Notes: generated from the sequence alone by a model not told the origin. A stretch of DNA of 64,000 nucleotides from Rhizobium leguminosarum bv. viciae USDA 2370 (GCF_002008365.1 NZ_MRDL01000059.1:62001-126000); one strand, 5' to 3'. Positions 1-8,753 are shown, counted from the stretch's first letter. Program-made: numbers and translations.

Positions 1-1
1 G

Positions 2-226
2 CAGAATGGTGGCCATACCTCGCTGGAAAGCGCCTGCGCGCTCGCCGACCTGCTGGATGTCTCCCTCGACTGGCTGCTGCTCGGGCGGGGCACCATGGAC
101 TGGCATAGGAACAGCGCGATCTCCGCCACGGAATTGCAAATGGTTCTGGCGTTGCGCAACCGGTCTGCGGCAACACGGTCCAATCTCGCTGGGCTGGTCG
201 AATCCATCCCTCCTGAGCACCCGTAA
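2..226 (+). CDS. HTH (XRE-like) regulator, C-terminal part, cut by window start
   Basis: Reading from base 2 gives 74 open codons and then TAA at 224-226; no start lies in the window, so this is the 3' end of a longer gene. The first 35 residues read SLESACALADLLDVSLDWLLLGRG, split here as SLESACALAD then LLDVSLDWLLLGRG. That is the usual end of a Cro/CI-type helix-turn-helix domain, in which the LDVS-LDWLL segment follows the recognition helix. The remaining 40 residues are polar and unassigned. The start, operator and partner genes lie outside the window. Confidence 0.6.
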   Translation, partial: QNGGHTSLESACALADLLDVSLDWLLLGRGTMDWHRNSAISATELQMVLALRNRSAATRSNLAGLVESIPPEHP

Positions 227-252
227 CGCCAAGCGCAATTCTGTGAGATTTT

Positions 253-305
253 TTGACCTGAGGTCAACACGTTTAGGTTGCTAAAAAGCAGATCGTCGAC
301 GATCT
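253..305. other. Two inverted repeats in the 0.23-0.53 kb intergenic stretch
   Basis: The 300 bases between the regulator tail and the GH15 gene hold no gene I can support. They contain a 15-bp odd palindrome, TTGACCTGAGGTCAA, at 253-267, and a 16-bp palindrome, AGATCGTCGACGATCT, at 290-305 followed by TTTCTAG. The first could be an operator and the second a weak terminator for the upstream regulator gene. Neither assignment has further support. Confidence 0.3.
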
Positions 306-518
306 TTCTAGTTAAAGCTTCAACGGCGGCACAACAGGGCGGCCAGCCCGCCCTGCCCTCGCCGCCGCAGAGACCTTGTTTTCACTCTCAACGCAGAAGG
401 GTCGTTGGCGTCGGCTTTTGACGTGAACCTATCAATACGCTGTGCGCAAGGCCGCAATATTTCTCCCATCCGGATCCGGAATATTTCCTCGATCTGGTCC
501 CAGCAAGTCTCAACCGAT

Positions 519-566
519 TTTGGAGTCAGTCAATGACAGTTGCGCTTTGGAGTCAGTCAATGACAG
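519..566 (+). repeat. Tandem 27-bp-period repeat duplicating RBS and start codon
   Basis: A 21-base unit occurs at 519-539 and again at 546-566. Each copy carries GGAG, a 7-base spacer and an ATG (533 and 560). The period is 27 bases, so the two ATGs are in frame and both can start the GH15 protein. See the GH15 gene entry. Confidence 0.85.
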
Positions 567-1966
567 GGGCGAACCCGGCCCATATCGGCGCCACTGCGCC
601 TGCAGTCAAACCGCAGCCTGCCTTCGCGCAGACCGATCTGGTTGCATTGTCGCGCTATTTTTCTCTTCTGATGATGCGCAACATCACAAGCGATGGCTAT
701 GTCATCGAGGATCCGGCATCGCCCGGCGTCTTTTCGGCCCCCGGCTGCGTCATCGCCGCCCCCTCCTATCCCGCGAACACGCCGGGTGTCGACCAGGACT
801 ATGTTTTCAACTGGGTCCGCGACGGAGCCATTACGGCCATCGAGATCGCGCTTGCCGGCTTGCTGCCCGTTCCGGGCGGGGTTTTGCCGAGCCTGGTCGA
901 CTACGTGAACTTCGCCGCACTCTGCCAGGCGAATGCGAAGAATTCCGCGACCGTCACACTTGGCCATGCCTGCTTCACCATCACCGGCGAGGTTCGTCCG
1001 TGGTCGGAGCAGAATGACGGGCCGGCTATTCAGTCGATTGCGATCCTGACCTTGTTCGATCAGCTGGATGGCGCCACGCAGACGATCGCCAAACAATTGG
1101 TCGAGACAAACCTCTCTTATCTTCTCGAAGTTTACCAGAACAAGACCACAAATCTCTGGGAGGAATATGAGGGCTATTCCTTTTTCGCAAGAGCCGTACA
1201 GCTGCGCTTTTTCCGGGAAATTTCCACAAACACGATCGGTATTGCCGTGTCTGCCGGGGTGGCCGATGCCATCTCCTGGCTGGAAAGCCAGCTGGCCACC
1301 CACTGGAACGGGCAGCTCTATGTGAGCATTCTGGACGCCGCGGAGCAAGCCGGTTACGACGCGAATATCGATATCGTCTCTTCGGTCTGCTATGGCGGGA
1401 TCGAGCCGACCGATACCAAGCTTCTGGCAACGGCGGCCATCCTGCGGCGCCAGTGGGCCGATCCTTCATCTTCGAACTATTACCCGATCAATGGCGCCGA
1501 CGCGGCCAAAGGGCTCGGACCACTCTTCGGGCGCTATCCAGGCGACCATTACGATGGCGATGTGGCGGCCCCGGTGGTCGGTGGGCATCCCTGGGCTCTG
1601 TGCACCGCCAACTTCGCCGAGTTTCAATACCGGCTCGCCAATGCCATCGCGGCCAGCGGCGCCATCCCCATCGATCAATTCTCCGAACCCTTCTTCGCGG
1701 AACTGGGACTTGGCGCATCCAGCAGCGCCGCCGACGCGTCCGCTGCCTTGCGGGCTTCGTCCGACGGCATGCTGCGCGCCATCGTCTATCACAGCGATCA
1801 CTATGAGCTGAGCGAACAGTTCGATGGAACCGTTGGCTACGAGAAAAGCGTCCGGAATCTGACCTGGAGCTACGCCTCCTTTCTCTCGGCAGTCAGAGCC
1901 CGCTCCGCCGCCGCCCCGGCCGCTGCCAAATCCAAACCCCGAAACTCCCGCGGCGCGAGGTCATGA
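533..1966 (+). CDS. Glycoside hydrolase family 15 (glucoamylase-like)
   Basis: A 477-residue protein with the landmarks of the GH15 (alpha/alpha)6 barrel. NWVRDGA at 93-99 is the substrate-contacting segment, LWEEYEGYSFFAR at 208-220 holds the candidate catalytic-acid Glu (210 or 211), HPWALCTANFAE lies near 360, and LSEQFD near 430 supplies the second Glu. The expected reaction is release of glucose from the non-reducing end of alpha-glucans or small alpha-glucosides. No signal peptide is visible, so it should act in the cytoplasm on imported oligosaccharides. The start is ambiguous: ATG 533 and ATG 560 each have an identical GGAG at 7 bases because of a tandem duplication. The C-terminus (Ala/Lys/Arg-rich, about 25 residues) is outside the fold. 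The GMC oxidoreductase gene follows 97 bases downstream, suggesting that freed sugar or the glycoside itself is then oxidised. Confidence 0.85.
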   Translation: MTVALWSQSMTGANPAHIGATAPAVKPQPAFAQTDLVALSRYFSLLMMRNITSDGYVIEDPASPGVFSAPGCVIAAPSYPANTPGVDQDYVFNWVRDGAITAIEIALAGLLPVPGGVLPSLVDYVNFAALCQANAKNSATVTLGHACFTITGEVRPWSEQNDGPAIQSIAILTLFDQLDGATQTIAKQLVETNLSYLLEVYQNKTTNLWEEYEGYSFFARAVQLRFFREISTNTIGIAVSAGVADAISWLESQLATHWNGQLYVSILDAAEQAGYDANIDIVSSVCYGGIEPTDTKLLATAAILRRQWADPSSSNYYPINGADAAKGLGPLFGRYPGDHYDGDVAAPVVGGHPWALCTANFAEFQYRLANAIAASGAIPIDQFSEPFFAELGLGASSSAADASAALRASSDGMLRAIVYHSDHYELSEQFDGTVGYEKSVRNLTWSYASFLSAVRARSAAAPAAAKSKPRNSRGARS

Positions 1967-2063
1967 CGATTTCGGGCCGTCCGGCCTGAAATCTCGATTG
2001 AATCCAGAACGGCATGATCCGCAAAGCCTGATGCGGGCTTTCCGGGAATAATGGAGGACCAAC

Positions 2064-3935
2064 GTGCTTTTTCCCCTCGAATCCGCGATAAAAGCCGATG
2101 CCAAGACCGTTGCTACGTCTGACGACTACGATATCGTCATCGTCGGCAGCGGCATTTCCGGAGCAATCATTGCCAAGCAGGCTGCGGAGGCGGGCAAGCG
2201 TGTCCTTATCCTTGAAGCCGGAACCGGTGCCAATAGCACTCTGGCAGGCTATGACAATCTGTTGACGACGTTCTATTCGGCAGCCTCCAAGGACAACCAG
2301 TCGCCCTTTCCGCTGAATGCCAACGCGGCCATGCCCCGCAGCCCTCAGCTTCGCAAGCTGCAGGCGGGGGAAACCAATAGCTCGACCTATATCGTTCAAT
2401 CCGGCCCCTATGTCAGCGATACGACATATACCCGCATTTTCGGCGGAACGACCATGCACTGGGAGGCGAAAACGCCCCGCCTGCTTCGCTCGGATTTCAA
2501 AACGCGCACCATTTTCGGCCAAGGGTTGGACTGGCCGCTGAGCTTTGAGGAAGTCGAGGATGATTACCGCCTGGCCGAGCGGGAAATCGGCGTATCGGCG
2601 GATGTCGAAGATCAGCAATATTTGGGGCAGACCTTCCCGGGCGACTATGTCTTTCCCATGCGCGGCCTGCCGCTTTCCTATCTGGATCAGCAGGTCAACA
2701 AGGGCATCGAAGGCACCAGTGTCGAACTTTACGACAAGACCTATCCCCTGAAGGTCAGGCCCTATCCGCAGGGGCGCAACAGCATACCGAACCCGGCCTA
2801 TGACGGTGGGAAGGGCTACCGCCCCATCGGCGCAGTCGATACGCATCAGGTCGAAGAGGGCGGTCGCTGCCAGGGCAACACCAACTGCGTACCGCTCTGT
2901 CCCGTGCAAGCGCGCTACCACTCCGGCAAAACGCTTGCCAAGGCGTTCGCGGTAAACGGGAAAAGGGGCGAGCAGCTTGTCGAACTGTTGCCGCAGGCGG
3001 TCGCATCGAAGGTCAACATCGATCCGGATAGCGGGAAAGTCCGCTCTCTCGAGGTGAAGATTTACAAGGACCCGGCCTCACCGGCCCACGAGACCATCAC
3101 CGTGAAGGGCAAGGTTTTCGTGCTTGCGGCAGGCGCGATCGAAACGGCGCGTCTCATGCTGGCCTCCGGCCTGCGCAGCACCAGCGGTCTTGTCGGACGC
3201 AATCTGATGGACCACGCCTATCTGCTGAACTGGGCGCTGATGCCGGAAATCTGCGGCACGATGCGCGGAACCAGTTCGACGGGCGGTATCGTGGACCTGC
3301 GGGACGGCCCTTTCCGGGAAAGGCAGGCCGCCTTCGCCATCGATATCCATAACGACGGCTGGGGTTGGGCCACGGGTGCGCCGACCTCCGACCTTCTCGA
3401 ACTGGTGGATGATCACAACCTCTACGGGGCGGATCTTCGGCGCGGCATGATCGACCAGGTTTCGCGGCAGTTACTGCTGGCATTCATGATCGAGGTCATG
3501 CCCGTCGAAAGCAACCGCATCGCGGTGGATCCGCAATATACCGATGCTCTGGGCAACATGCGGCCCATCCTGTCCTTCACGGTTCCGGAATATACCATGA
3601 AGGGTGCCGCCTATGGCCGCCAGTTTGCGCGCACCGTCTTTACGCGTCTGGGCGCGCAGGATCATACCAAATACGACCCCAGCGATTTCGGCTATGTGGC
3701 CTATGAGGGGCAAGGCTATGCGATCCGCGGCGGCAATCATCTGGCCGGCACCCATATCATGGGAACGACGAAGACCAATTCCGTCGTGGACAAGAACCAG
3801 CGCAGCTGGGACCACGAAAACCTCTATCTCGTGGGCGGCGGCAGCATGCCGACGATTGGCACGGCCAATGTCACCTTGACGCTGGCCGCCATGTGCTTCC
3901 GAAGCGGCCGCGACATTCTGAAGTCTCTGCATTGA
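2064..3935 (+). CDS. GMC-family FAD sugar dehydrogenase, catalytic subunit with Fe-S Cys motif
   Basis: 623 residues. The FAD Rossmann motif is at 24-33 (IVIVGSGISG), followed by the GMC signature FGGTTMHWEAKTPR at about 126-139. The C-terminal domain has GGNHLAGTH (His559, His564) and GTAN (Asn602), the usual catalytic His/Asn zone. C269-x5-C275-x3-C279-P resembles the C-CxxxxC-xxx-CP motif that binds a 3Fe-4S cluster in bacterial FAD-glucose dehydrogenase alpha subunits; one of the two adjacent Cys there is Gln here. This favours an electron-transferring dehydrogenase over an oxidase. No Tat or Sec signal is visible. Genes for a ferritin-like protein and a small subunit follow, but no cytochrome c gene does. 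Substrate is unproven: glucose, or C3 of a glucoside as in glucoside 3-dehydrogenases, is plausible given the GH15 and TIM-barrel neighbours. Confidence 0.85.
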   Translation: MLFPLESAIKADAKTVATSDDYDIVIVGSGISGAIIAKQAAEAGKRVLILEAGTGANSTLAGYDNLLTTFYSAASKDNQSPFPLNANAAMPRSPQLRKLQAGETNSSTYIVQSGPYVSDTTYTRIFGGTTMHWEAKTPRLLRSDFKTRTIFGQGLDWPLSFEEVEDDYRLAEREIGVSADVEDQQYLGQTFPGDYVFPMRGLPLSYLDQQVNKGIEGTSVELYDKTYPLKVRPYPQGRNSIPNPAYDGGKGYRPIGAVDTHQVEEGGRCQGNTNCVPLCPVQARYHSGKTLAKAFAVNGKRGEQLVELLPQAVASKVNIDPDSGKVRSLEVKIYKDPASPAHETITVKGKVFVLAAGAIETARLMLASGLRSTSGLVGRNLMDHAYLLNWALMPEICGTMRGTSSTGGIVDLRDGPFRERQAAFAIDIHNDGWGWATGAPTSDLLELVDDHNLYGADLRRGMIDQVSRQLLLAFMIEVMPVESNRIAVDPQYTDALGNMRPILSFTVPEYTMKGAAYGRQFARTVFTRLGAQDHTKYDPSDFGYVAYEGQGYAIRGGNHLAGTHIMGTTKTNSVVDKNQRSWDHENLYLVGGGSMPTIGTANVTLTLAAMCFRSGRDILKSLH

Positions 3936-4035
3936 ATGAAGACCGGCATCCGCTGCGCGGAACGAACCGATGGGCTCGACGCAAGCGACACGAAGCCGAC
4001 CTGTGCACCCAACTTATCTTTCATGGAGCTTGAGC

Positions 4036-5154
4036 ATGTATTCCTACAGCATTAAGACGCTCGATGAGCTGAAAGAGTTTCTCTATCGGGCGATGCAGCT
4101 CGAACATGCGACGATTCCGCCGTATCTGACGGCGCTTTACTCGATCAAGCCCGGCGTCAACAAGGATGCGACCCAGGTTCTGCGCGTGATCGTCGTAGAA
4201 GAAATGCTGCATCTGACTATTGCTGCCAATATTCTCAATGCCATCGGCGGCACGCCGGATCTTGTCAGGCCGGACTTCGTAGCCCGCTATCCCGCAGCCC
4301 TGCCGGACGGTGAGACCGATTTCAAGGTCAGTATCCAGGCTTTCAGCCGTGAGGCGCTGGCGACTTTCCTGAAAATCGAGCGGCCGGCTCAGCGTCCTGA
4401 ACATCTCGTCGGCAAGGGCCTGATATATCGCAAAACTCCCCCTGATATCACCGCGCTTGCCAGCCACCCAAGGCATGAGGACCTCCATTTCTTCAGTATC
4501 GGTGAGTTCTACTCGACCATCGCGGAGGGCATCAAATACCTGGAAGCCGAAGCGCATGGGGCGGGCACAACCATCTTTACCGGCGACAGTTCGCGCCAGA
4601 TCAGCTCGGAATATTATTATTCCGGCGGCGGCGAGTTGTTTCCCGTGACCGATCTCAAAAGCGCCTTGGAAGCCATCGACCTCATCATTGAACAGGGCGA
4701 AGGCGACGGTGGCGGTATCTACGACGATGACGACCACGAACTGGCCCACTACTACCGTTTCGAGGAACTGGTCAAAGGCCGCTACTACCAGAAGGGCGAC
4801 CAGCCCGGACACCCCACAGGTCCGCAGTTGCAGGTCGATTGGGAAGGCGCCTATCCCATAAAAGAGAACCTGAAAGTGAAGGACATATACGAAGGCTCGG
4901 AACTGCGTGAGGCGGCGATCGCCTTCAACACGCGCTATGGCGAATTTCTCCAGCTTTTGACGCGTGCCTATAACGGTCAGCCGAGCCTGCTGCTGGAAGC
5001 CGTTCCGATGATGTTCGAATTCCGCAACATGATCCTCGAACTCATCCGCAATCCCCTGCCGAAACATCCCGACAAGAACGGCAGCCCCACCTATGAGATC
5101 CCCGGCGGTATCAAACAGTCAGCCGTCACCCGGCAGGCGGAGGTGAACGCATGA
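4036..5154 (+). CDS. Ferritin-like domain protein (VioB/iminophenyl-pyruvate dimer synthase type)
   Basis: 372 residues from ATG 4036, chosen because GGAG lies 7 bases upstream; an upstream in-frame ATG at 3970 lacks this. The N-terminal helix pair reads QLEHATIPPYLTALYSI (Glu23, His24) and VVEEMLHLTIAANIL (Glu55, Glu56, His59), the ExxH-type metal ligands of the ferritin-like domain seen in VioB-related proteins. The C-terminal half has a run of acidic residues (GGIYDDDDHE) and no motif I recognise. The last codons overlap the next gene by ATGA, so the two are translationally coupled. Its place between the large and small subunits of a flavoprotein dehydrogenase suggests a redox or maturation role, but the reaction is unknown. 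The violacein-like function should not be assumed. Confidence 0.75.
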   Translation: MYSYSIKTLDELKEFLYRAMQLEHATIPPYLTALYSIKPGVNKDATQVLRVIVVEEMLHLTIAANILNAIGGTPDLVRPDFVARYPAALPDGETDFKVSIQAFSREALATFLKIERPAQRPEHLVGKGLIYRKTPPDITALASHPRHEDLHFFSIGEFYSTIAEGIKYLEAEAHGAGTTIFTGDSSRQISSEYYYSGGGELFPVTDLKSALEAIDLIIEQGEGDGGGIYDDDDHELAHYYRFEELVKGRYYQKGDQPGHPTGPQLQVDWEGAYPIKENLKVKDIYEGSELREAAIAFNTRYGEFLQLLTRAYNGQPSLLLEAVPMMFEFRNMILELIRNPLPKHPDKNGSPTYEIPGGIKQSAVTRQAEVNA

Positions 5155-5633
5155 GCAACCGTTTCGAGGCATTTCTCGGTCTTTCCGTCGAATTGACGGC
5201 CTTCTCCCAGTTCGATCTTCTGGGAACGGGCCTGGCGGAACGTTATCTCGCCACGCTCGACAAGGTGGTCGGCGGCGAGGTCGCCGAGGCGCTGCTGGCC
5301 GCTTTCACCGCCCTGCCACCGCCGGAAGGTGAGGCCCGTATCCAGGCAGTGCGCACGACCATTCTGGGCAATGAATTGCTGGGAGACGTGGCCCGCGCGC
5401 TGATCAAGCTCTGGTATTCCGGCACCTGGTTCGAGCTGTCCTCCGCCTGGACGGAGCGCTTTGGCCCCAGGGCTGCGAATACCACCTTCGTCGTTTCTCC
5501 CGATGCCTATGTCGAGGGTCTGCTCTGGAAGGCGATCGGAGCCCACCCCGCAGGCGCCAAGGGGCCTGGTTTCGGCTCCTGGGCCTTTCCACCGAAAATT
5601 CCAGCTTTTGCGGCTCTCGATTCCAAAACCTGA
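5151..5633 (+). CDS. FAD-sorbitol/sugar dehydrogenase small-subunit-like protein
   Basis: 160 residues, ATGA overlap with the ferritin-like gene. The pattern FLGLSVELTAF at the N-terminus, the central LIKLWYSGTW (85-93) and the C-terminal SPDAYVEGLLWKAIGAHP with GFGSWAFPP (116-148) match the small subunit family of membrane-bound FAD sorbitol dehydrogenase. In characterised enzymes these small subunits pair with a GMC flavoprotein and help its folding or export. No signal peptide is evident here. The partner is presumably the GMC subunit two genes upstream, with the ferritin-like gene inserted between them, which is not the usual order. Confidence 0.75.
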   Translation: MSNRFEAFLGLSVELTAFSQFDLLGTGLAERYLATLDKVVGGEVAEALLAAFTALPPPEGEARIQAVRTTILGNELLGDVARALIKLWYSGTWFELSSAWTERFGPRAANTTFVVSPDAYVEGLLWKAIGAHPAGAKGPGFGSWAFPPKIPAFAALDSKT

Positions 5634-5677
5634 CCTGACGCCATTTCCGCTTGTCTTCAAAGAACTGGATGATTGCC

Positions 5678-6616
5678 ATGACAACACATCTGCATCGACT
5701 GACGCCCGCCAAGGTCTGGCTCGGCGTCATCCCCACGCTCTGGTGGAATGACGATTTCATCAATATCGACATCGGCATCCCCTACGAGCAGGCTCTGAGT
5801 GAAATGGCACTCGCCGGCTATGTCGGATGCGGTGTCGGTCATAAATATCCGACGGATCCGAAAATATTGCGGCCTGTCCTCGAACTCAGGGGATTGCGGA
5901 TTTCCGAGCCTTGGGTGAGCACCTATTTCACCATCAATGCGATGAAGCGTCATACGCTTGATAATGTCGATGCTCAGCTCGACTTCCTCGAAGCCATGGA
6001 AGGCGGCAGCGACGATCCACGCAGGGCCGATCTGGTCGTCGCCGAGTTTGGCGGAGCGGTCAATCCGCTCCCCGTTGCCCTGTTTCCGAATTGCCCCGAT
6101 TTCTCCGAGGACCAGTGGAAGCAGCTGATCGAAGGCCTGCATGAGGCGGGAGAGAAAGCCAAGGCCCGTAACCGCCGGCTCTGCTATCACCCGCATCTGG
6201 GGACCGGGGTGATGAAGACGGAAGCGATCCACCGGCTCATGGACGAGACGGATCCGCGCCTGGTGAACATGCTTCTCGATACCGCGCACCAGGCGGCTGC
6301 CGGTGTCGATCCGCTGGCGCTGGCCAGAAAATACGCCCACCGCATCAAGCATGTTCACCTGAAAGACTTTCGCGCCAAGGTGGTTAGGGAGATGCACACC
6401 GGAGAATTGTCCTTCCAGCAAGGGATCGAGGCGGGGATCTTCACCGTCCCGGGCGACGGCTCCATAGAGACCTTTCCGGAAATCCTCGATGCGTTGGCCG
6501 AGGCGGATTTCGCCGGTTGGATCTGCGTCGAAGCAGAGCAGGACCCGGCCAAGGCCAATCCGCTGCAATACGCGAAAATGGGCCGCGAATATCTGCGCAA
6601 GCTGCTTGGATGGTAG
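5678..6616 (+). CDS. TIM-barrel sugar isomerase/epimerase, IolE (inosose dehydratase)-like
   Basis: 312 residues from ATG 5678; in-frame ATG 5669 and TTG 5651 are alternatives and no strong RBS decides. The AP-endonuclease-2-type barrel shows the metal-ligand stations CYHPHLGTGVM, LLDTAHQAAAG, HVHLKDFR and WICVEAEQD in order, as in 2-keto-myo-inositol dehydratase IolE. No other inositol catabolism genes (iolB, iolC, iolD, iolG) are in the window. The neighbours oxidise sugar, so the substrate may instead be an oxidised sugar or a 3-keto-glycoside; TIM-barrel proteins of this family do cleave 3-keto-glycosides in other bacteria. The exact reaction is not determined by sequence alone. Confidence 0.75.
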   Translation: MTTHLHRLTPAKVWLGVIPTLWWNDDFINIDIGIPYEQALSEMALAGYVGCGVGHKYPTDPKILRPVLELRGLRISEPWVSTYFTINAMKRHTLDNVDAQLDFLEAMEGGSDDPRRADLVVAEFGGAVNPLPVALFPNCPDFSEDQWKQLIEGLHEAGEKAKARNRRLCYHPHLGTGVMKTEAIHRLMDETDPRLVNMLLDTAHQAAAGVDPLALARKYAHRIKHVHLKDFRAKVVREMHTGELSFQQGIEAGIFTVPGDGSIETFPEILDALAEADFAGWICVEAEQDPAKANPLQYAKMGREYLRKLLGW

Positions 6617-6744
6617 CCCGGCGCGGAGTGTTTGTTTCAGCCCGATGGCGATGTGGAGGAGGTGGGGACGGATCTCGCCTCATGACAATGTCGGGCGAGA
6701 CATCATCCTGAACCACGCATTACTGGATAGCGACAGCTGGAGCG

Positions 6745-7761
6745 ATGAAGATGGAAGAGGCACGCAGGCGAGATATATATTTCAGCTTCTTTATGTTTAC
6801 AGCCGATTTGAGGCCGAATGACGCGGGCTATACCCAGGTTCTCGTCAGACATCTGAAAGCTCTGACCGAGATCGGCTACACCGGCTTCGATGTGCATATC
6901 GCCCCAGGACCGGCCCATGTCGGTCATCACACCGAGGTCGAAAGCTATATCAGCCTCAAGAGGGCGTTCGATCAGGCGGGCTTCCGGGATGTGAAGTTCA
7001 CAACCAATGTGGGGACCACGCGAACCTTCGATCCGACCTCGCCTTACGAGGAACAGCGCAAGCAGGCTCTGTCCTATCTCAAATCCCGCGTCGACATCAC
7101 CTCGGTGCTGGGCGGGGAGAATACGATCATGTCAGGGCCGTTCCTGTACCCCTATGGTATCTTTCCGCTGACGGATGACGGCGAAGGGATCTGGAGCGAT
7201 GCGCTTCAGGATTGGATGAAGCCACGATACGCGGCGGCGGTCTCCATATTCCAGGAATTGGCGCAATATTCTGCGCGGAAAGGGGTGAAGCTCGCCATCG
7301 AACCCGTCAAGAATTGGGAAACGCCCGGGCCGACCATGGTCTCGGAAGCGCTGGATTTTCTCGAAAGCGCCGACATTCCGGTCTGTGGCGTCACGATCGA
7401 TACAGCCCAGGTCGTGATGGAAAGCCAGGGGCCGGCAATCTTCAGGAAAAATGTCGCCCGTGCCGTACAGCGGAAGCGGCTGAATTACGTTCACATCTCA
7501 GCGCCGGACCGGGGCGCTGTTAGAGATAGCTGGATTCCCTGGGAGATCATGCTGGACGAAATCGAGCCGGTCTATTCCGGCCCCTATCTCGTTGAAGTCT
7601 TCAACGCGATTCCACCCTTCGAGAGCTCGATGCGAATGACGCGCAGACGCTTCTGGCGGCCCGGTGAGGACGCGCCGGAGGCGGGCGTCGACAGCGCCTA
7701 CGACGTTGCGCGCGCCGCCCTGAAGACATTGGAGGAAAAGATCGCGTCCCGAGGCCGTTGA
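6745..7761 (+). CDS. TIM-barrel sugar isomerase/epimerase family protein
   Basis: 338 residues of the xylose-isomerase-like TIM-barrel family. The motifs GFDVHIAPGPAHVGHHTEVESY, split as GFDVHIAPG and PAHVGHHTEVES, then LAIEPVKNWETPGPTM, GVTIDTAQVVME and NYVHISAPDRG supply the usual Glu/Asp/His metal sites (the E in AIEP, D in TIDTAQ, H in YVHIS). The closest functional class by look is D-tagatose 3-epimerase/L-ribulose epimerase-type enzymes, but the substrate cannot be assigned. It lies 128 bases downstream of the IolE-like gene on the same strand and is the last gene of the sugar-oxidation group before a 131-base gap. Confidence 0.7.
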   Translation: MKMEEARRRDIYFSFFMFTADLRPNDAGYTQVLVRHLKALTEIGYTGFDVHIAPGPAHVGHHTEVESYISLKRAFDQAGFRDVKFTTNVGTTRTFDPTSPYEEQRKQALSYLKSRVDITSVLGGENTIMSGPFLYPYGIFPLTDDGEGIWSDALQDWMKPRYAAAVSIFQELAQYSARKGVKLAIEPVKNWETPGPTMVSEALDFLESADIPVCGVTIDTAQVVMESQGPAIFRKNVARAVQRKRLNYVHISAPDRGAVRDSWIPWEIMLDEIEPVYSGPYLVEVFNAIPPFESSMRMTRRRFWRPGEDAPEAGVDSAYDVARAALKTLEEKIASRGR

Positions 7762-7892
7762 TCTCATCCGTGATGGCGCTCGGGCGCACATGTTGGAACA
7801 ACCCGGGAATGTTGGCCAGGGGAGCCCTCATCTCCGCCATGCCGGGGTGAACATCAAACCTTAGCAAACGACCTTCAATCAGGGAGATACCT

Positions 7893-8717
7893 ATGGTCAC
7901 GCAATTGCCGGATCCCATTAAAATCGTCAGGCGAGCAGGCGATGTCCGTATTCATACTTTCATTTCAGCTTTCACGGATGACAACATCGCCAATGCAACG
8001 CACATAATCGAAAGCAGGAACAAGCTTGTTCTTGTCGATGGGCAATTCCTCGTTCCCTATGCGCTGCAATTCAGGGAGTATGCCAACAGTATCGGCAAGG
8101 AGATCGACCGGATCTACCTGTCGCACAGGCACCCCGACCACTGGTTTGGCCTGGGAGCCGCATTCAGCGACATTCCGATTTATACATTGCCGGAAACGAA
8201 AGAGTTCCTGAGGCAGCACGGACAAGATTCCGTCAATGACCATTGGAAAATGGGCGATCTCGCTCCGAAGAGCTTGGTAATCCCCGAAAAAACTGTCCGC
8301 GCCGGCGCGGAAATCATCGACGGAGTCAAATACATATTTGATGAAGTCGTTGATACGGAGATCGATTTTCTTCTCACCATCGGTCTTCCGGACGTCGGCG
8401 TTTTTATTGCGCAAGACCTGATCTACAGCGGAACGCACCTTTATCTGACGAAATACATGGAGCATTGGATTGGGATTTTGCAGGGTATGCTGCTGTCCGA
8501 CTATGACCTGTTCCTTCCCGGTCACGGCTTTCCGGCTGACAAGAACGAGGTTGCCAAAAATATAGAGTATCTGTCCGTCGCCATGGAGGCCGCCGGCAAC
8601 GGACTCACCAATGATGCTTTCAAGCGCTTCATGCTGGAAAGATTTCCCGAACGAAAATGCCCCGGAATATTCGACATATACATACCGCGCTTATTCGATA
8701 ACGCGAGCGAGTTTTAA
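7893..8717 (+). CDS. Metallo-beta-lactamase-fold hydrolase
   Basis: 274 residues. The zinc motif is SHRHPDHWFG, with His78, His80, Asp82 and His83 in the HxHxDH spacing. A later DLIYSGTHLYL (Asp as bridging ligand region) and LFLPGHGFP (third His station) complete a glyoxalase-II-like MBL site. An AGGGAG-type Shine-Dalgarno (TCAGGGAGATACCT) precedes the ATG. Base composition looks more AT-rich than the flanking sugar genes, with frequent ATA, AAA and TTT codons, and the ThDP enzyme gene follows after 36 bases with similar composition. The pair probably arrived together. Substrate unknown. Confidence 0.75.
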   Translation: MVTQLPDPIKIVRRAGDVRIHTFISAFTDDNIANATHIIESRNKLVLVDGQFLVPYALQFREYANSIGKEIDRIYLSHRHPDHWFGLGAAFSDIPIYTLPETKEFLRQHGQDSVNDHWKMGDLAPKSLVIPEKTVRAGAEIIDGVKYIFDEVVDTEIDFLLTIGLPDVGVFIAQDLIYSGTHLYLTKYMEHWIGILQGMLLSDYDLFLPGHGFPADKNEVAKNIEYLSVAMEAAGNGLTNDAFKRFMLERFPERKCPGIFDIYIPRLFDNASEF

Positions 8718-8753
8718 TACGTCAATTGTCGTCAACAGGGGAGCCGTTGGAAC

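Noticed and set aside
290..305. AGATCGTCGACGATCT as a possible recombination site
   Set aside because: A single palindrome with no partner copy; more likely a weak terminator.
557..1348. Long reverse frame opposite the GH15 gene
   Set aside because: It lies wholly antisense to a gene with clear GH15 motifs and has no family features.
4021..5067. 348-codon reverse frame opposite the ferritin-like gene
   Set aside because: Antisense to a gene with metal-ligand motifs and good ribosome site; residues are mostly mirror images of GC-rich codons.
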